Positions 1 through 8,367 of a stretch of DNA of 32,965 nt are shown here, piece after piece (the stretch's first letter is position 1; every line of letters begins with the position of its first letter). Position numbers and translations under genes: made by a program. Location of the stretch: contig JAGAWU010000052.1 of the NCBI GenBank assembly GCA_017941235.1, forward strand, positions 1-32,965. The letters run 5' to 3'. Below the pieces are notes generated by a model. That model saw only the letters and a program-made list of their open reading frames with translations. It was not told the origin of the DNA and ran no database searches. The DNA comes from Bacilli bacterium (GTDB lineage: Bacteria; Bacillota_I; Bacilli_A; RF39; UBA660).

Positions 1-3000
1 ACACCTGTCCATAAGCTTATAGTAACGCTAACATTTAGATCTTTTCCATCATCTGATTCAGAAAAACTAATGTCAGAGATTTTTATGTTCGAATATGTAT
101 CTGTTCCTGTTTGATCGGCCCAAATTGTTCGTCCAGTACTTAAATCCCATGACCAATGATTGTATCCAGCAGTGTAACAATTTGTTCCGTTAATTTCTTC
201 GTTACACTCTTTTACGGAAGAACCATGTGCTGCTGATGCGTAACCATTATGTAATGTACAATACTTTGTTGTGTTCCAGTCAGGTAGTTTTTTGATTTTA
301 GGTTTATTCTCAGTACATTTTGCTGTGAATGTTCTTTCTGTTGCATCAGTTGGTGCATAAGTACCTCCTGAAGCTTTATCACTTAATCCATCACTTGTCC
401 ATACACATGTATTTTTCTCTTTTTCTACCGTAGGTAGGATTATAGTAGGTCCTTCCCAATTTGCCGTAAATAATACTGTTCCGGATGTTGATCTTAAATT
501 CTTAAATTTTATAGCTTGTGTACTACTTATTGATGTATTAGTAGTTGTAAGTGCTCCATATGTATGTGTAACTGAATCCATGCCTGTTATATGCCAACCA
601 GTGAATTTATAATTTACTGAACCTCCGCTTTCACTAACTGAGGATTCTTTATAATCTACTGTAGCGCCTTCTTTGTTTATAAATGTAAGTTTAATCTGTT
701 TTGTTGGGTTACTGACATAAAACTCTGCATTATATACTACACCACTAGGATGATTTACTCCACTCGTTCCTTTATTTAATTCATAATCTATTGAATATGA
801 ATTTGGTATCCACTGTGCTGTTACAGTTAAATCCCCTGCATATTTTCCATCTATATAATATACTGGTACTGTTCCATTCATCGCTAAATAAACTGGAGCT
901 CCTGCTGAGACTTTCCATCCTATAAATGTATAGCCTTCTCTTACTGGTTTATTTGGTGTATCTCCAGGATACCAACTACCACTATTTGTTGAAATCCCAC
1001 GCACATTGCCATATGTAAATGTTGTTTCCCAAGTGGAAAGTTCAGAACCATTATACATTGTACCACCATTTGCATCTACAGTTAATTTGTAATTATTAAC
1101 TTCCCATTTTGCATATAAATCTACTGTTCCTCCACATGTTGATAAATTGTTTACTGATTGTCCATTAGTATATAGAACATTACCATTTGAAGATGTTGCC
1201 CATCCTTTAAATGTATAACCTGTTCTTGCGAAACCATTATTAGATAATGCTTTTGCTGTTCCTTGTGTAAATGTTTGATTACTCATTGTACCAGTTGCAT
1301 CACTTGCATTCTTATTAAATCTAACTGTATATGTACAACTTGACCATACAGCATATAAATTCGCACCATTTGCATGTGAACTAATCCAACTATTAGCAAC
1401 AGGTGCTGCCGGTTCATAATTAGGAGTCGTTGCATTTTTATCAAACGCCCATCCTTCTAATGTATATCCTTCTCTTGTGTATGAACTATATAATTTTTGC
1501 CCGCTTACATCATATGTATATGTTTTAATGTATGATGTTTCTGTTCCGTCGTTTTTATGGAACGTTACGTTTATTGATATTGGTTTCCATACAGCATATA
1601 ATTTTACAGGTCTTTGATTTGAATTAATCCAATTATTAGTAACAGTTGCTTCTGGAGCAAAATTTGTTGTCGTTGCGTTTTCGTTAAATGCCCATCCTAC
1701 TAATTCATAACCTGTTCTTGTATATAATTTAGAAAATTTTTGACCACTTACATCATATGTATATGTCTTAGTTTGTGATGTTGTTGTTCCATCATTTTTA
1801 TAGAATACTACATCTAAAGTTTTAGGAGTCCAGTTTACATTTAGTGTTGCTGTACAATCACCATTACTAGCATCACAGAATTCATTTGCTTTTATTGTGG
1901 ATGCTGAGTGTGAAAATGTTTTGTTGCTTCCTGATAATTTCCATTCTGCATCTTTTGGTACGTTGTAACCAACTCTAGTGATATTTATATAATCTGGATT
2001 ATCATAATCTGGAAGGTTAATATTTTCTGTATTATATTTATAAGTTTTAACTATTCTACTTTGATTATATAATACATAATTTGAGCTGTCATAACTTAAT
2101 TCTTCTCTTGTACTACCAGCCCAACTTCCACCGTTCATATTAAACTGAACATTGACTTTATAATTACTCCAACAACTATATGCATTAATTGTTCCGCCTT
2201 TACAAATGCTATTTTCGTCTATTGATGTTCCTTTACAATCTCCTCTAGCATTCCAACCATCGAAACTTGCACCTGTTATTTGTTCTGGAGTACGTAGTGT
2301 TCCAAATTTGCTATCTTTTGAAACTATTTTTGGATTTTGATAATCACATGTAAACGTATCATCATCTGTTAAACAATAATATATTTTACATTCTGAATCT
2401 TCTGTATCTATAGCTTTATCTAATAGATTTAATGGTGCTACTACTTTTATATGATATTCATCTCCAAGTTCACTATGTGATATTGGAATATCTAAGTAAA
2501 ATGTATTATTATTCTTAATTCCTATCATTCGCTCATTTAAGAATTCAAATCTTAAATCATTATATTCTTTTTTATTAGTGTTTGAATTATCACTTGGATC
2601 TATATCATATATCATTGAAGTTGGTTTTAACTCGTATTTTACATCTTGAAGTTTATTTGTTGCACCATCTTGTACATGGTCTTGATACATTATATAGTTA
2701 AGTTTATCACTTCTGAATATTACTAATTTTTTTTGATTAGTCCCATCGTAAAAGTTTCTAGAAAATTCCAAAGTTGCTTCTAGTTTTCTACCACTTACTG
2801 TTTCCCCTTTATCATTAGTATCTGTTGTATCAGTCATCGTAATATTCGAAACACCTTTTAATCCATAGTCTGTTATATCACTTTGGATAACTCTTGAAAC
2901 TGTATTCTTATATGTTTCAACATAACTTTTAGTATTTTCTATTTGTTCCTCAGACTTATACTCCATTAGTGTATTAAGTAATGTAATAGCAACGATTGTA

Positions 3001-3062
3001 ACTATTACAAAGCAAACTAATAGTTCTATTATTGACATTCCTTTTTTATTTAACTTTTTCAT
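1..3062 (-). CDS. Prepilin-like N-terminus fused to InlB-type B repeats (partial)
   Basis: The gene is open at the left edge: 1020 codons are visible and the C-terminus is missing. The start at 3062 gives a class III prepilin leader, MKKLNKKG, then MSIIELLVC with Glu at mature position 5 and about 20 hydrophobic residues; prepilin peptidase would cut after the Gly. Residues 30-297 are a globular region with several Cys. Residues 299-869 hold about six modules of 80-118 residues, each ending in a Trp of the type LYAVW or LYAKW and mostly carrying a GY-x-x-x-GW core, as in Listeria-Bacteroides (InlB B, Flg_new) repeats. A further Cys-containing region follows. It is probably a surface-exposed minor pilin or tip adhesin. 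It lies 10 bases after a second prepilin gene and is probably co-transcribed with it. The repeat family is clear; assembly into a pilus is inference. No sortase signal is seen, but the end is absent. Confidence 0.8.
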   Translation of the reverse strand, partial: MKKLNKKGMSIIELLVCFVIVTIVAITLLNTLMEYKSEEQIENTKSYVETYKNTVSRVIQSDITDYGLKGVSNITMTDTTDTNDKGETVSGRKLEATLEFSRNFYDGTNQKKLVIFRSDKLNYIMYQDHVQDGATNKLQDVKYELKPTSMIYDIDPSDNSNTNKKEYNDLRFEFLNERMIGIKNNNTFYLDIPISHSELGDEYHIKVVAPLNLLDKAIDTEDSECKIYYCLTDDDTFTCDYQNPKIVSKDSKFGTLRTPEQITGASFDGWNARGDCKGTSIDENSICKGGTINAYSCWSNYKVNVQFNMNGGSWAGSTREELSYDSSNYVLYNQSRIVKTYKYNTENINLPDYDNPDYINITRVGYNVPKDAEWKLSGSNKTFSHSASTIKANEFCDASNGDCTATLNVNWTPKTLDVVFYKNDGTTTSQTKTYTYDVSGQKFSKLYTRTGYELVGWAFNENATTTNFAPEATVTNNWINSNQRPVKLYAVWKPISINVTFHKNDGTETSYIKTYTYDVSGQKLYSSYTREGYTLEGWAFDKNATTPNYEPAAPVANSWISSHANGANLYAVWSSCTYTVRFNKNASDATGTMSNQTFTQGTAKALSNNGFARTGYTFKGWATSSNGNVLYTNGQSVNNLSTCGGTVDLYAKWEVNNYKLTVDANGGTMYNGSELSTWETTFTYGNVRGISTNSGSWYPGDTPNKPVREGYTFIGWKVSAGAPVYLAMNGTVPVYYIDGKYAGDLTVTAQWIPNSYSIDYELNKGTSGVNHPSGVVYNAEFYVSNPTKQIKLTFINKEGATVDYKESSVSESGGSVNYKFTGWHITGMDSVTHTYGALTTTNTSISSTQAIKFKNLRSTSGTVLFTANWEGPTIILPTVEKEKNTCVWTSDGLSDKASGGTYAPTDATERTFTAKCTENKPKIKKLPDWNTTKYCTLHNGYASAAHGSSVKECNEEINGTNCYTAGYNHWSWDLSTGRTIWADQTGTDTYSNIKISDISFSESDDGKDLNVSVTISLWTG
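1344..1829 (-). repeat. Two adjacent 81-residue B-repeat units (243 bp each)
   Basis: Within the large pilin-like protein, residues 412-492 (1829-1587) and 493-573 (1586-1344) have equal length and align without gaps. By hand about 48 of 81 positions are identical, including KTYTYDVSGQK and LYAVW. The other modules in the protein are much more diverged. This looks like a fairly recent internal duplication of one repeat module. Confidence 0.75.
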
Positions 3063-3072
3063 AATTCTACTC

Positions 3073-3714
3073 CTATTTTGCTTCTCTCAACTCTATATTT
3101 GAATAAGTATAGTAAACTTCATTTTCATTGTTTTCATTTTTTTTCACATGTTTTATTTCTATAATTAATCTTTTATAACCACTTTTAGTTTCACTTGTAG
3201 CTTCATATGTTGGCATACTTTCTATATATAATTGAAGTGGTCTAGAAATATCAACTCCATTAACACTTGAAACATTTAGATCCGATACCTTTGTTTTAAT
3301 TTGTTTCGTATTATAATCTACTAAATAAATACTTGTTATACTTGCTTCTTCTATAAAATCCTGACATTTTTGTTTGTTTTCTTTTATTAAGAGTGTGCAT
3401 AATTCGAAAGGTTTATTGTTCTCAGCGATAATATCTGGATCAGGTGTGTTAATAGTTCTAAATTGATATATATTTTTCCCATACAATTTATTATGTATTA
3501 ATTGAATATGATCTTTTCTATCACTTTCAATAAATGTTTTTATATAAAATGATATATATTTTGAGTCTAAATCATCATACTTTTCTGTTCTATTATACTT
3601 AGCCATTAAGGGTATGTAGTTTTCAAATAGTATTAAGAATATTGCAACTACAAATAAAGAACACACAAGTGTTTCAACAAGTGCAAATCCTTTGTTATTC
3701 ATTTTTTTCTTCAT
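3073..3714 (-). CDS. Type IV prepilin-like protein (pseudopilin)
   Basis: This 213-aa protein has a 9-residue leader ending MNNKG, followed by FALVETLVC, giving Phe at mature position 1 and Glu at position 5. A hydrophobic helix runs to about residue 30. These are the marks of a class III prepilin handled by prepilin peptidase. The rest is a hydrophilic globular domain ending in charged residues; I recognise no further domain, and no adhesin repeats are present. An SD-like AAAGG lies 10 bases upstream of the start. The next gene, encoding the InlB-repeat pilin, begins 10 bases after its stop, so the two form a unit. A divergent GspE/PilB ATPase gene supports a pilus or pseudopilus role. Which minor pilin it corresponds to cannot be told. 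Confidence 0.8.
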   Translation of the reverse strand: MKKKMNNKGFALVETLVCSLFVVAIFLILFENYIPLMAKYNRTEKYDDLDSKYISFYIKTFIESDRKDHIQLIHNKLYGKNIYQFRTINTPDPDIIAENNKPFELCTLLIKENKQKCQDFIEEASITSIYLVDYNTKQIKTKVSDLNVSSVNGVDISRPLQLYIESMPTYEATSETKSGYKRLIIEIKHVKKNENNENEVYYTYSNIELREAK

Positions 3715-3743
3715 ATTAGCGCTACCTTTCTATACTCTATTTA

Positions 3744-3749
3744 ATTATA
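3744..3749 (-). promoter_or_regulatory. Probable -10 box of the pilin operon
   Basis: The minus strand reads TATAAT about 30 bases upstream of the pseudopilin start. No convincing -35 is seen at 17 bases (TAGTAA). It faces away from the ATPase promoter at 3817-3845, so the two units are divergently transcribed. Confidence 0.4.
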
Positions 3750-3816
3750 ACTTATTTTTCTTAAATTTACTATATATTTTTTTCTCATTTTATTTTTCTT
3801 TTTATTACTTTCTTTC

Positions 3817-3845
3817 TTGATATTTTTGCTTTAATATTATATACT
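3817..3845 (+). promoter_or_regulatory. Sigma-A-type promoter of the pilus ATPase gene
   Basis: TTGATA at 3817-3822 and TATACT at 3840-3845 are separated by 17 bases. The predicted transcript start near 3852 leaves a leader of about 40 bases before the ATG at 3892. Confidence 0.65.
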
Positions 3846-3891
3846 TGTATAGTAAGGTATTTTGTACAGAATAAAAAAGGGTGAGATATTT

Positions 3892-5460
3892 ATGGTAGCA
3901 TTTGATTTTGTCAAGTCACCAATTACTAAGATAGTAGATGCAATTATTATTGAATCTTCTAAAAGTGGTGCAAGTGACATACATTTTGATCCTAGGGAAA
4001 ATGGTATGATGGTTAGACGTCGTATCGATGGTGAGCTTATGGATTATACATTTATCCCTAAAGTATATGAAAGAAATTTAACTACTAGATTAAAACTTAT
4101 GTCTGGGATGAATATAACAGAAAGTAGATTACCTCAAGATGGTGCTATTAAGGGAAAATTTGGTGAAAAAGATCTAGATATGCGTGTTTCATGTCTTCCT
4201 ACTAATGAAGGTGAAAAAATTGTTATTCGTATTTTAGATTACTCTAAAAGCTTAGATGGAATTGAAGAACTTGGGTTTAATGATGAGAATTTTGTTAAAC
4301 TTAAAAATATGATAGCAGTTCCAAATGGTATTATTCTTATTACTGGTGCTACTGGTTCTGGTAAAAGTACAACTTCTTACTCTATTTTACAAGTTTTAAA
4401 TAAAGAGGAAACTAATGTTATTACTGTTGAAGATCCAATTGAAATGAATATTGAAGGATTAAATCAAGTACAAGTTAATTCTGAAATTGGTTTAGATTTT
4501 GCCACTGTGCTTCGTTCTATTTTGCGTCAGGATCCAAATGTTATTCTTATTGGAGAAATTCGCGATAGTGAAACCGCTAAAATAGCTGTCAGAGCTTCTA
4601 TTACAGGTCATTTAGTTATTTCAACTATACATACTAATAATTCACTTTCTACTATTGAAAGACTTTTAGATATGGATGTAGAGAGATATTTACTTTCTAC
4701 TGCTTTAACTGGTATTATTTCTCAAAGACTTGCTAAAACAGTTTGTCAACATTGTAAAATTACTAGAAAAGCTTCTCCTTATGAGAAAAAAGTTTTTAAA
4801 TTAGCTTTAAATAAAGATATAGATGAAATAATTGATGCTAATCATGATGGTTGTGAGCATTGTAATAAAGGTTATCGTGGACGTATTGCTATACAAGAAG
4901 TACTTGAAATTGATGATTTTATAAGAGCTGCTCTTAATAATCCTGAAATAGATAAAGAAGAATTGAAAGAATTAGTTTATGGTTCTGGAAATGTTATTAC
5001 TCTACTACAAGATGGTCTAAGAAAAATTTTAGATGGTTCTACAACTTTTGAAGAAATATACAGGATAATAGAAATTGATAATGATATTAATGATAGTTGT
5101 TATATAAGTGATACTTCTAAATTATCTGAAGATGAAAGATTAAAAATTGAGGAAGAAAGATCACGTGAACTTAGTGAATTAAAGAAAATGAGAGAAGTTT
5201 CCAACGCTAATGTTGCAACTAGTACTACTTCTATTGTACAACCTACTGATGCTAAAAATGTATCTGACATTTTACCTGTAGTTCCATCTAATTTAAATGC
5301 AACTAATAATGTAGTTCCTAATGTTGATCAAGTTGTTATTAATATTGACAATAATGAGTCAGATAATAAAAGTGTGAGTGATATTACTCCTATTGAAACT
5401 GAAGATATTGTTAATTCATTAATACCTGAGGTCCCAAATAATCTAGAAATTAAGGAATAG
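3892..5460 (+). CDS. GspE/PilB/ComGA-type secretion ATPase with C-terminal tail
   Basis: This hexameric ATPase family powers assembly of type IV pili, pseudopili or type II secretion fibres at the inner face of the membrane. The start at 3892 is set by AAGGGTGAG at 3877-3885; an earlier in-frame TTG at 3862 lacks support. In the 522-aa product I see Walker A GATGSGKST (152-160), the Asp box with E180-D181, Walker B VILIGEIRD (217-225), the His box (240-248), and a four-Cys zinc site at C285, C288, C321 and C324. The usual N1 domain is absent, so the protein starts at the N2 domain as ComGA does. Residues 402-522 are an extra acidic, Asn/Ser/Val-rich tail of low complexity beginning with a charged helix; it is not part of the family core. 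The gene is divergent from two prepilin genes. No GspF-like platform gene is in the window. Confidence 0.92.
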   Translation: MVAFDFVKSPITKIVDAIIIESSKSGASDIHFDPRENGMMVRRRIDGELMDYTFIPKVYERNLTTRLKLMSGMNITESRLPQDGAIKGKFGEKDLDMRVSCLPTNEGEKIVIRILDYSKSLDGIEELGFNDENFVKLKNMIAVPNGIILITGATGSGKSTTSYSILQVLNKEETNVITVEDPIEMNIEGLNQVQVNSEIGLDFATVLRSILRQDPNVILIGEIRDSETAKIAVRASITGHLVISTIHTNNSLSTIERLLDMDVERYLLSTALTGIISQRLAKTVCQHCKITRKASPYEKKVFKLALNKDIDEIIDANHDGCEHCNKGYRGRIAIQEVLEIDDFIRAALNNPEIDKEELKELVYGSGNVITLLQDGLRKILDGSTTFEEIYRIIEIDNDINDSCYISDTSKLSEDERLKIEEERSRELSELKKMREVSNANVATSTTSIVQPTDAKNVSDILPVVPSNLNATNNVVPNVDQVVINIDNNESDNKSVSDITPIETEDIVNSLIPEVPNNLEIKE

Positions 5461-5480
5461 TTTAACTATTCCTTTTCTTT
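5452..5480 (+). terminator. Intrinsic terminator of the ATPase gene
   Basis: AAGGAATAG, a five-base loop TTTAA, then CTATTCCTT and a T-rich run. The left arm overlaps the stop codon of the ATPase gene. Confidence 0.75.
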
Positions 5481-5483
5481 TAC

Positions 5484-5517
5484 AAAAAAATAATACTATT
5501 CAGATAGTATTATTTTT
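5484..5517 (-). terminator. Intrinsic terminator of the lepA-tmk operon
   Basis: Fourteen-base arms (5486-5499 and 5504-5517) flank a four-base loop. Read on minus the hairpin ends in a run of seven T. It overlaps the tmk stop codon. On plus it could also back up the preceding terminator. Confidence 0.75.
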
Positions 5518-6158
5518 GTTATTTCATCATTTATTTCTTCAATTGATTTTACTTTACCTTCTTTAATACAATTAATTTTATTCCATCCATATAATTCTGA
5601 TAATTCAATATATGCATCTATACTTCTTTGTAAATATTCTTTATCTTTTTCTATATCATCAATTGTATCTCTATTCTTTTCAAGTTCTAATATATGTTCA
5701 AGTGGCATATCAAGAAAAATAGTCTTGTCAGGTTTTGGTAGTTTTAAAAGCCAGTATTCTAATTTATCTATCCATTGATACATATAAAATCTATCATCTT
5801 TATTAAGAATTTTACTTCCTTGGTAAGCCATGTTCGAAGTTATGTATCTGTCTAGTATTATGTAGTATCCTTCGTTATAATACTCAAGTATTTTGTTTAT
5901 ATTATATTTTCTATCTGCTGCATAATAAAGTGCTGCTATATAAGGATCAACATTAGATGCTCCCTCTGGAAAGACACCTCTCCCATTTTTATTTAGATAG
6001 CTGTCTTTAATAATTTTACCTGTAGGGGTATCATACATCGGAAAACTAAATCTTAAACACTTATATCCTTTTTCAGTTAAATTTTTTTCTAATAATTTTG
6101 ATTGTGTTTCTTTTCCAGAAGAATCACAACCTTCTATTACTATAAATTTACCCTTCAT
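5496..6158 (-). CDS. tmk: Thymidylate kinase
   Basis: It phosphorylates dTMP to dTDP with ATP in the cytoplasm, an essential step towards dTTP. The start at 6158 follows GAAGGTGA by a few bases; an upstream in-frame start would add 16 residues with no ribosome site. The 220-aa length is normal. The P-loop is EGCDSSGKETQ (residues 9-19), in which the residue after the conserved Lys is Glu and not Ser or Thr, with a Thr next. A DRY motif, followed by ITSNMAYQG, and the segment FLDMP also match the family. It is the last gene of the lepA operon, after the HD-domain gene. The 41-base gap before it contains a TATAAT on minus with no good -35, so an internal promoter is possible. Confident at family level. 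Confidence 0.9.
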   Translation of the reverse strand: MKGKFIVIEGCDSSGKETQSKLLEKNLTEKGYKCLRFSFPMYDTPTGKIIKDSYLNKNGRGVFPEGASNVDPYIAALYYAADRKYNINKILEYYNEGYYIILDRYITSNMAYQGSKILNKDDRFYMYQWIDKLEYWLLKLPKPDKTIFLDMPLEHILELEKNRDTIDDIEKDKEYLQRSIDAYIELSELYGWNKINCIKEGKVKSIEEINDEITKIILSE

Positions 6159-6199
6159 AGTATCACCTTCTAAAATTATTATAACACTCGAACAAATTT

Positions 6200-6781
6200 T
6201 TAGCAAATCACATTGTCGTTATCGTCAAATTCTAAAAGTATAGCTTTTCTACTTGCCAAGTAATCACACATATGAACAAAATTCTGATATTTTGTTTTTG
6301 GCTTTTCTAATACCTCGTTTCCATTATAATCTGTTGTCCATGGCCCCATATGTGTTCTTATTACTGAACATACTAATTCTCTTTCTTTGTCATCGATTGT
6401 TAATTTATCTTTATTTTCTTCTATATAATTGGCCATTAATATTGGATGATCAAATCTAGTATATTTTTCTTCTTGTAATCCTCTTTTTAGACCATCATGT
6501 AATATTAATCCCATTATCATTAAATCTTTTTCTTTACTTGTATATTTATCACCTATTGAAGGATCATTTAGTAATTCAAAAGCAAATCTAACTGCTGCTT
6601 TTGTATGTCTTACTAATCCTCTTTCTCCTAAAGCATATCTAGGATGATATTTCCCTGTTGAAGATGCTGCTTCATGAAATATATATTCAGGAAGTAAATT
6701 AATCATAGTAAGGCAACTTTCTCTTACTTTATCATCTTTTATATATCCTAATTCTACTTCATATATTTTGTCTTTATTCAT
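6200..6781 (-). CDS. HD-domain phosphohydrolase, substrate unknown
   Basis: The 193-aa protein has the metal-binding pattern of the HD superfamily: H59 in VRHTKAAVRFAFELL, H95-D96 in LILHDGLKRG, H112, H144 in IRTHMGPW and D173 in HMCDYLAS. Such enzymes hydrolyse phosphate esters, often of nucleotides, using one or two metal ions. No second domain is present. The start at 6781 is set by AGAGGTGAATT, which lies inside the end of hemW; the genes overlap by 8 bases, so translation is probably coupled. Thymidylate kinase follows 41 bases downstream, which makes a nucleotide substrate plausible but unproven. I do not recognise a named orthologue. Confidence 0.75.
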   Translation of the reverse strand: MNKDKIYEVELGYIKDDKVRESCLTMINLLPEYIFHEAASSTGKYHPRYALGERGLVRHTKAAVRFAFELLNDPSIGDKYTSKEKDLMIMGLILHDGLKRGLQEEKYTRFDHPILMANYIEENKDKLTIDDKERELVCSVIRTHMGPWTTDYNGNEVLEKPKTKYQNFVHMCDYLASRKAILLEFDDNDNVIC

Positions 6782-7874
6782 AATTCACCTCTAAAAATTC
6801 TATTAAAATGCTATTTAATATATACCATTTATCAAATGGAACTTTAACTCTGTTATTCTCTATTATTATTAATTTTTTATTTATAAGTTCATCTATTTTA
6901 AATGCTTCATATATTGAAATATTATACTTTTCTTCAAATTCTTTTATACTAACTCCATCTTTTAGTCTTAAACCTAGTATAAGTTCATATATCATTTTAT
7001 CTTTTTTTGTAACTTCGTCTATCTCTTTTGATATTTCATTATTTAAGTAGGCAGTTATACTTCTTGAATTTGTTATTCTTTTATTATTTAAATAGCTACT
7101 TGCTCCTACCCCAAAACCATAGTAAAATTCATTTTTCCAATAACAATTATTATGTTTTGATTCATAACCTTTTTTACAAAAATTACTTATTTCGTAGTGA
7201 TTATAATTGTTTTTTTCTAGGACAGTGTGTATATAATCATACATTTTTCTGTCTAAATCTTCGTCTATTCTATTTTCTTTTTCTATATAAAAACGAGTAT
7301 TTTCATGTATTTCTAATGAATATGTTGATATGTGTGGTACTTCTAATTCTAATATAAACTCTATATCTTTTTTTAAATCTTCTAATGTGGTATTTTTAAA
7401 TCCATACATCAAATCTATGTTTATATTGGTTAGTCCTATTTTTTTACAATAATTAATTATACTTTTTACATAACTTAAATCTAGATCTCTATTAATTTTA
7501 TCTGATATAGTTTTATTTGTTGTTTCAAGTCCAAAGCTTATTCTGTTTACATTTTTTGATTTTAAAAGATCTAATTTCTCTTTTGTAATACTATCAAAAT
7601 TACATTCAAATGTTATTTCAGTATTTTTATCTTTGTTAAGTTTATCAATTATATTAAACAGTATTTTTAATTCTTCTTGACTTAATGATGAAGGGGTTCC
7701 TCCTCCTATATATATTGTTTTTTGGTATTCATTTTCATATGTGCTTATAATTTCTTTTTCTAATGCTTTTAAATACTTATTAACTATTTTTTTATTGTAA
7801 AAAACTTTACAGAAATCACAATAAGAACATATTTTCTTACAAAAAGGTATATGGATATAAGTACTACAAACCAT
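6774..7874 (-). CDS. hemW: HemW-like radical SAM protein
   Basis: The N-terminus carries a radical SAM cluster site CKKICSYCDFC (C12, C16, C19, C22) in the CX3CX2CXC form of the HemN/HemW family, and a glycine-rich GGGTPSSL follows. The length of 366 aa fits HemW, and the C-terminal part resembles the HemN C-terminal region. HemW proteins bind heme and act as heme chaperones; they are often annotated as oxygen-independent coproporphyrinogen oxidase. No other heme gene is in the window. In many Bacillota hemW follows lepA directly; here two regulator genes sit between. It overlaps the preceding HTH gene by 11 bases. The SD is weak (AGGA about 14 bases upstream), so translation may depend on coupling. 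Confidence 0.88.
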   Translation of the reverse strand: MVCSTYIHIPFCKKICSYCDFCKVFYNKKIVNKYLKALEKEIISTYENEYQKTIYIGGGTPSSLSQEELKILFNIIDKLNKDKNTEITFECNFDSITKEKLDLLKSKNVNRISFGLETTNKTISDKINRDLDLSYVKSIINYCKKIGLTNINIDLMYGFKNTTLEDLKKDIEFILELEVPHISTYSLEIHENTRFYIEKENRIDEDLDRKMYDYIHTVLEKNNYNHYEISNFCKKGYESKHNNCYWKNEFYYGFGVGASSYLNNKRITNSRSITAYLNNEISKEIDEVTKKDKMIYELILGLRLKDGVSIKEFEEKYNISIYEAFKIDELINKKLIIIENNRVKVPFDKWYILNSILIEFLEVNYE

Positions 7875-8367
7875 TTTTTTTGTTTACTTCCTGTTTTTCT
7901 AATACACTATTAATGGTAGATAATGCAAATCCTGTTACTTCTTTTATTTTTCTATATGAATATCCCATTATTCTTAGATTTTTAATCTTAGTTATGTCAT
8001 CATCAGTAACTTTTTTAGTTGTTTCATCTATTGCTTTTTTATAAGTTTTAATTTTTTCTATATCATCACCATAAGTTTCCATTGAAATTTCTTTATCAGA
8101 CCACTTAGTAGTCTTAATATTGTATGATGATACTTCATTTACTTTAGCATCAATTTTTTCAATATCTTCTTCAGTAAACATATCTGGAAGTATTCCTAGG
8201 TAATCCTTCTTCTTTTCAGAAAATGATTTTATTGCCCTCTTTACTGTTGCTGGTGAAACACCAGTTACTTCGCTTATGTTTCTAGTGGATGCACAAGTAT
8301 TTATATATAGTTTACATATTTCGTAATTCATTAATAATTTAATCTTTGATAATTCATCATTTTTCAT
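7864..8367 (-). CDS. Protein with two helix-turn-helix segments
   Basis: The start at 8367 follows GAGGTG by six bases; an upstream in-frame GTG is part of that ribosome site. In the 167-aa product two HTH-like segments stand out: residues 25-48 (NISEVTGVSPATVKRAI) and 135-158 (KIKEVTGFALSTINSVL), which share an E-V-T-G turn. Between them is a charged, partly helical linker. The first resembles SpoIIID- or resolvase-type HTHs, but I would not assign a name. It overlaps the gene before it by 11 bases and hemW by 11 bases, so it is translationally coupled inside the lepA operon. It is probably a DNA-binding regulator; the target is unknown. Confidence 0.65.
   Translation of the reverse strand: MKNDELSKIKLLMNYEICKLYINTCASTRNISEVTGVSPATVKRAIKSFSEKKKDYLGILPDMFTEEDIEKIDAKVNEVSSYNIKTTKWSDKEISMETYGDDIEKIKTYKKAIDETTKKVTDDDITKIKNLRIMGYSYRKIKEVTGFALSTINSVLEKQEVNKKNGL

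Noticed and set aside
3862-3891. TTG start extending the pilus ATPase by 10 residues
   Set aside because: The extension covers the SD itself; the ATG at 3892 is correctly spaced.
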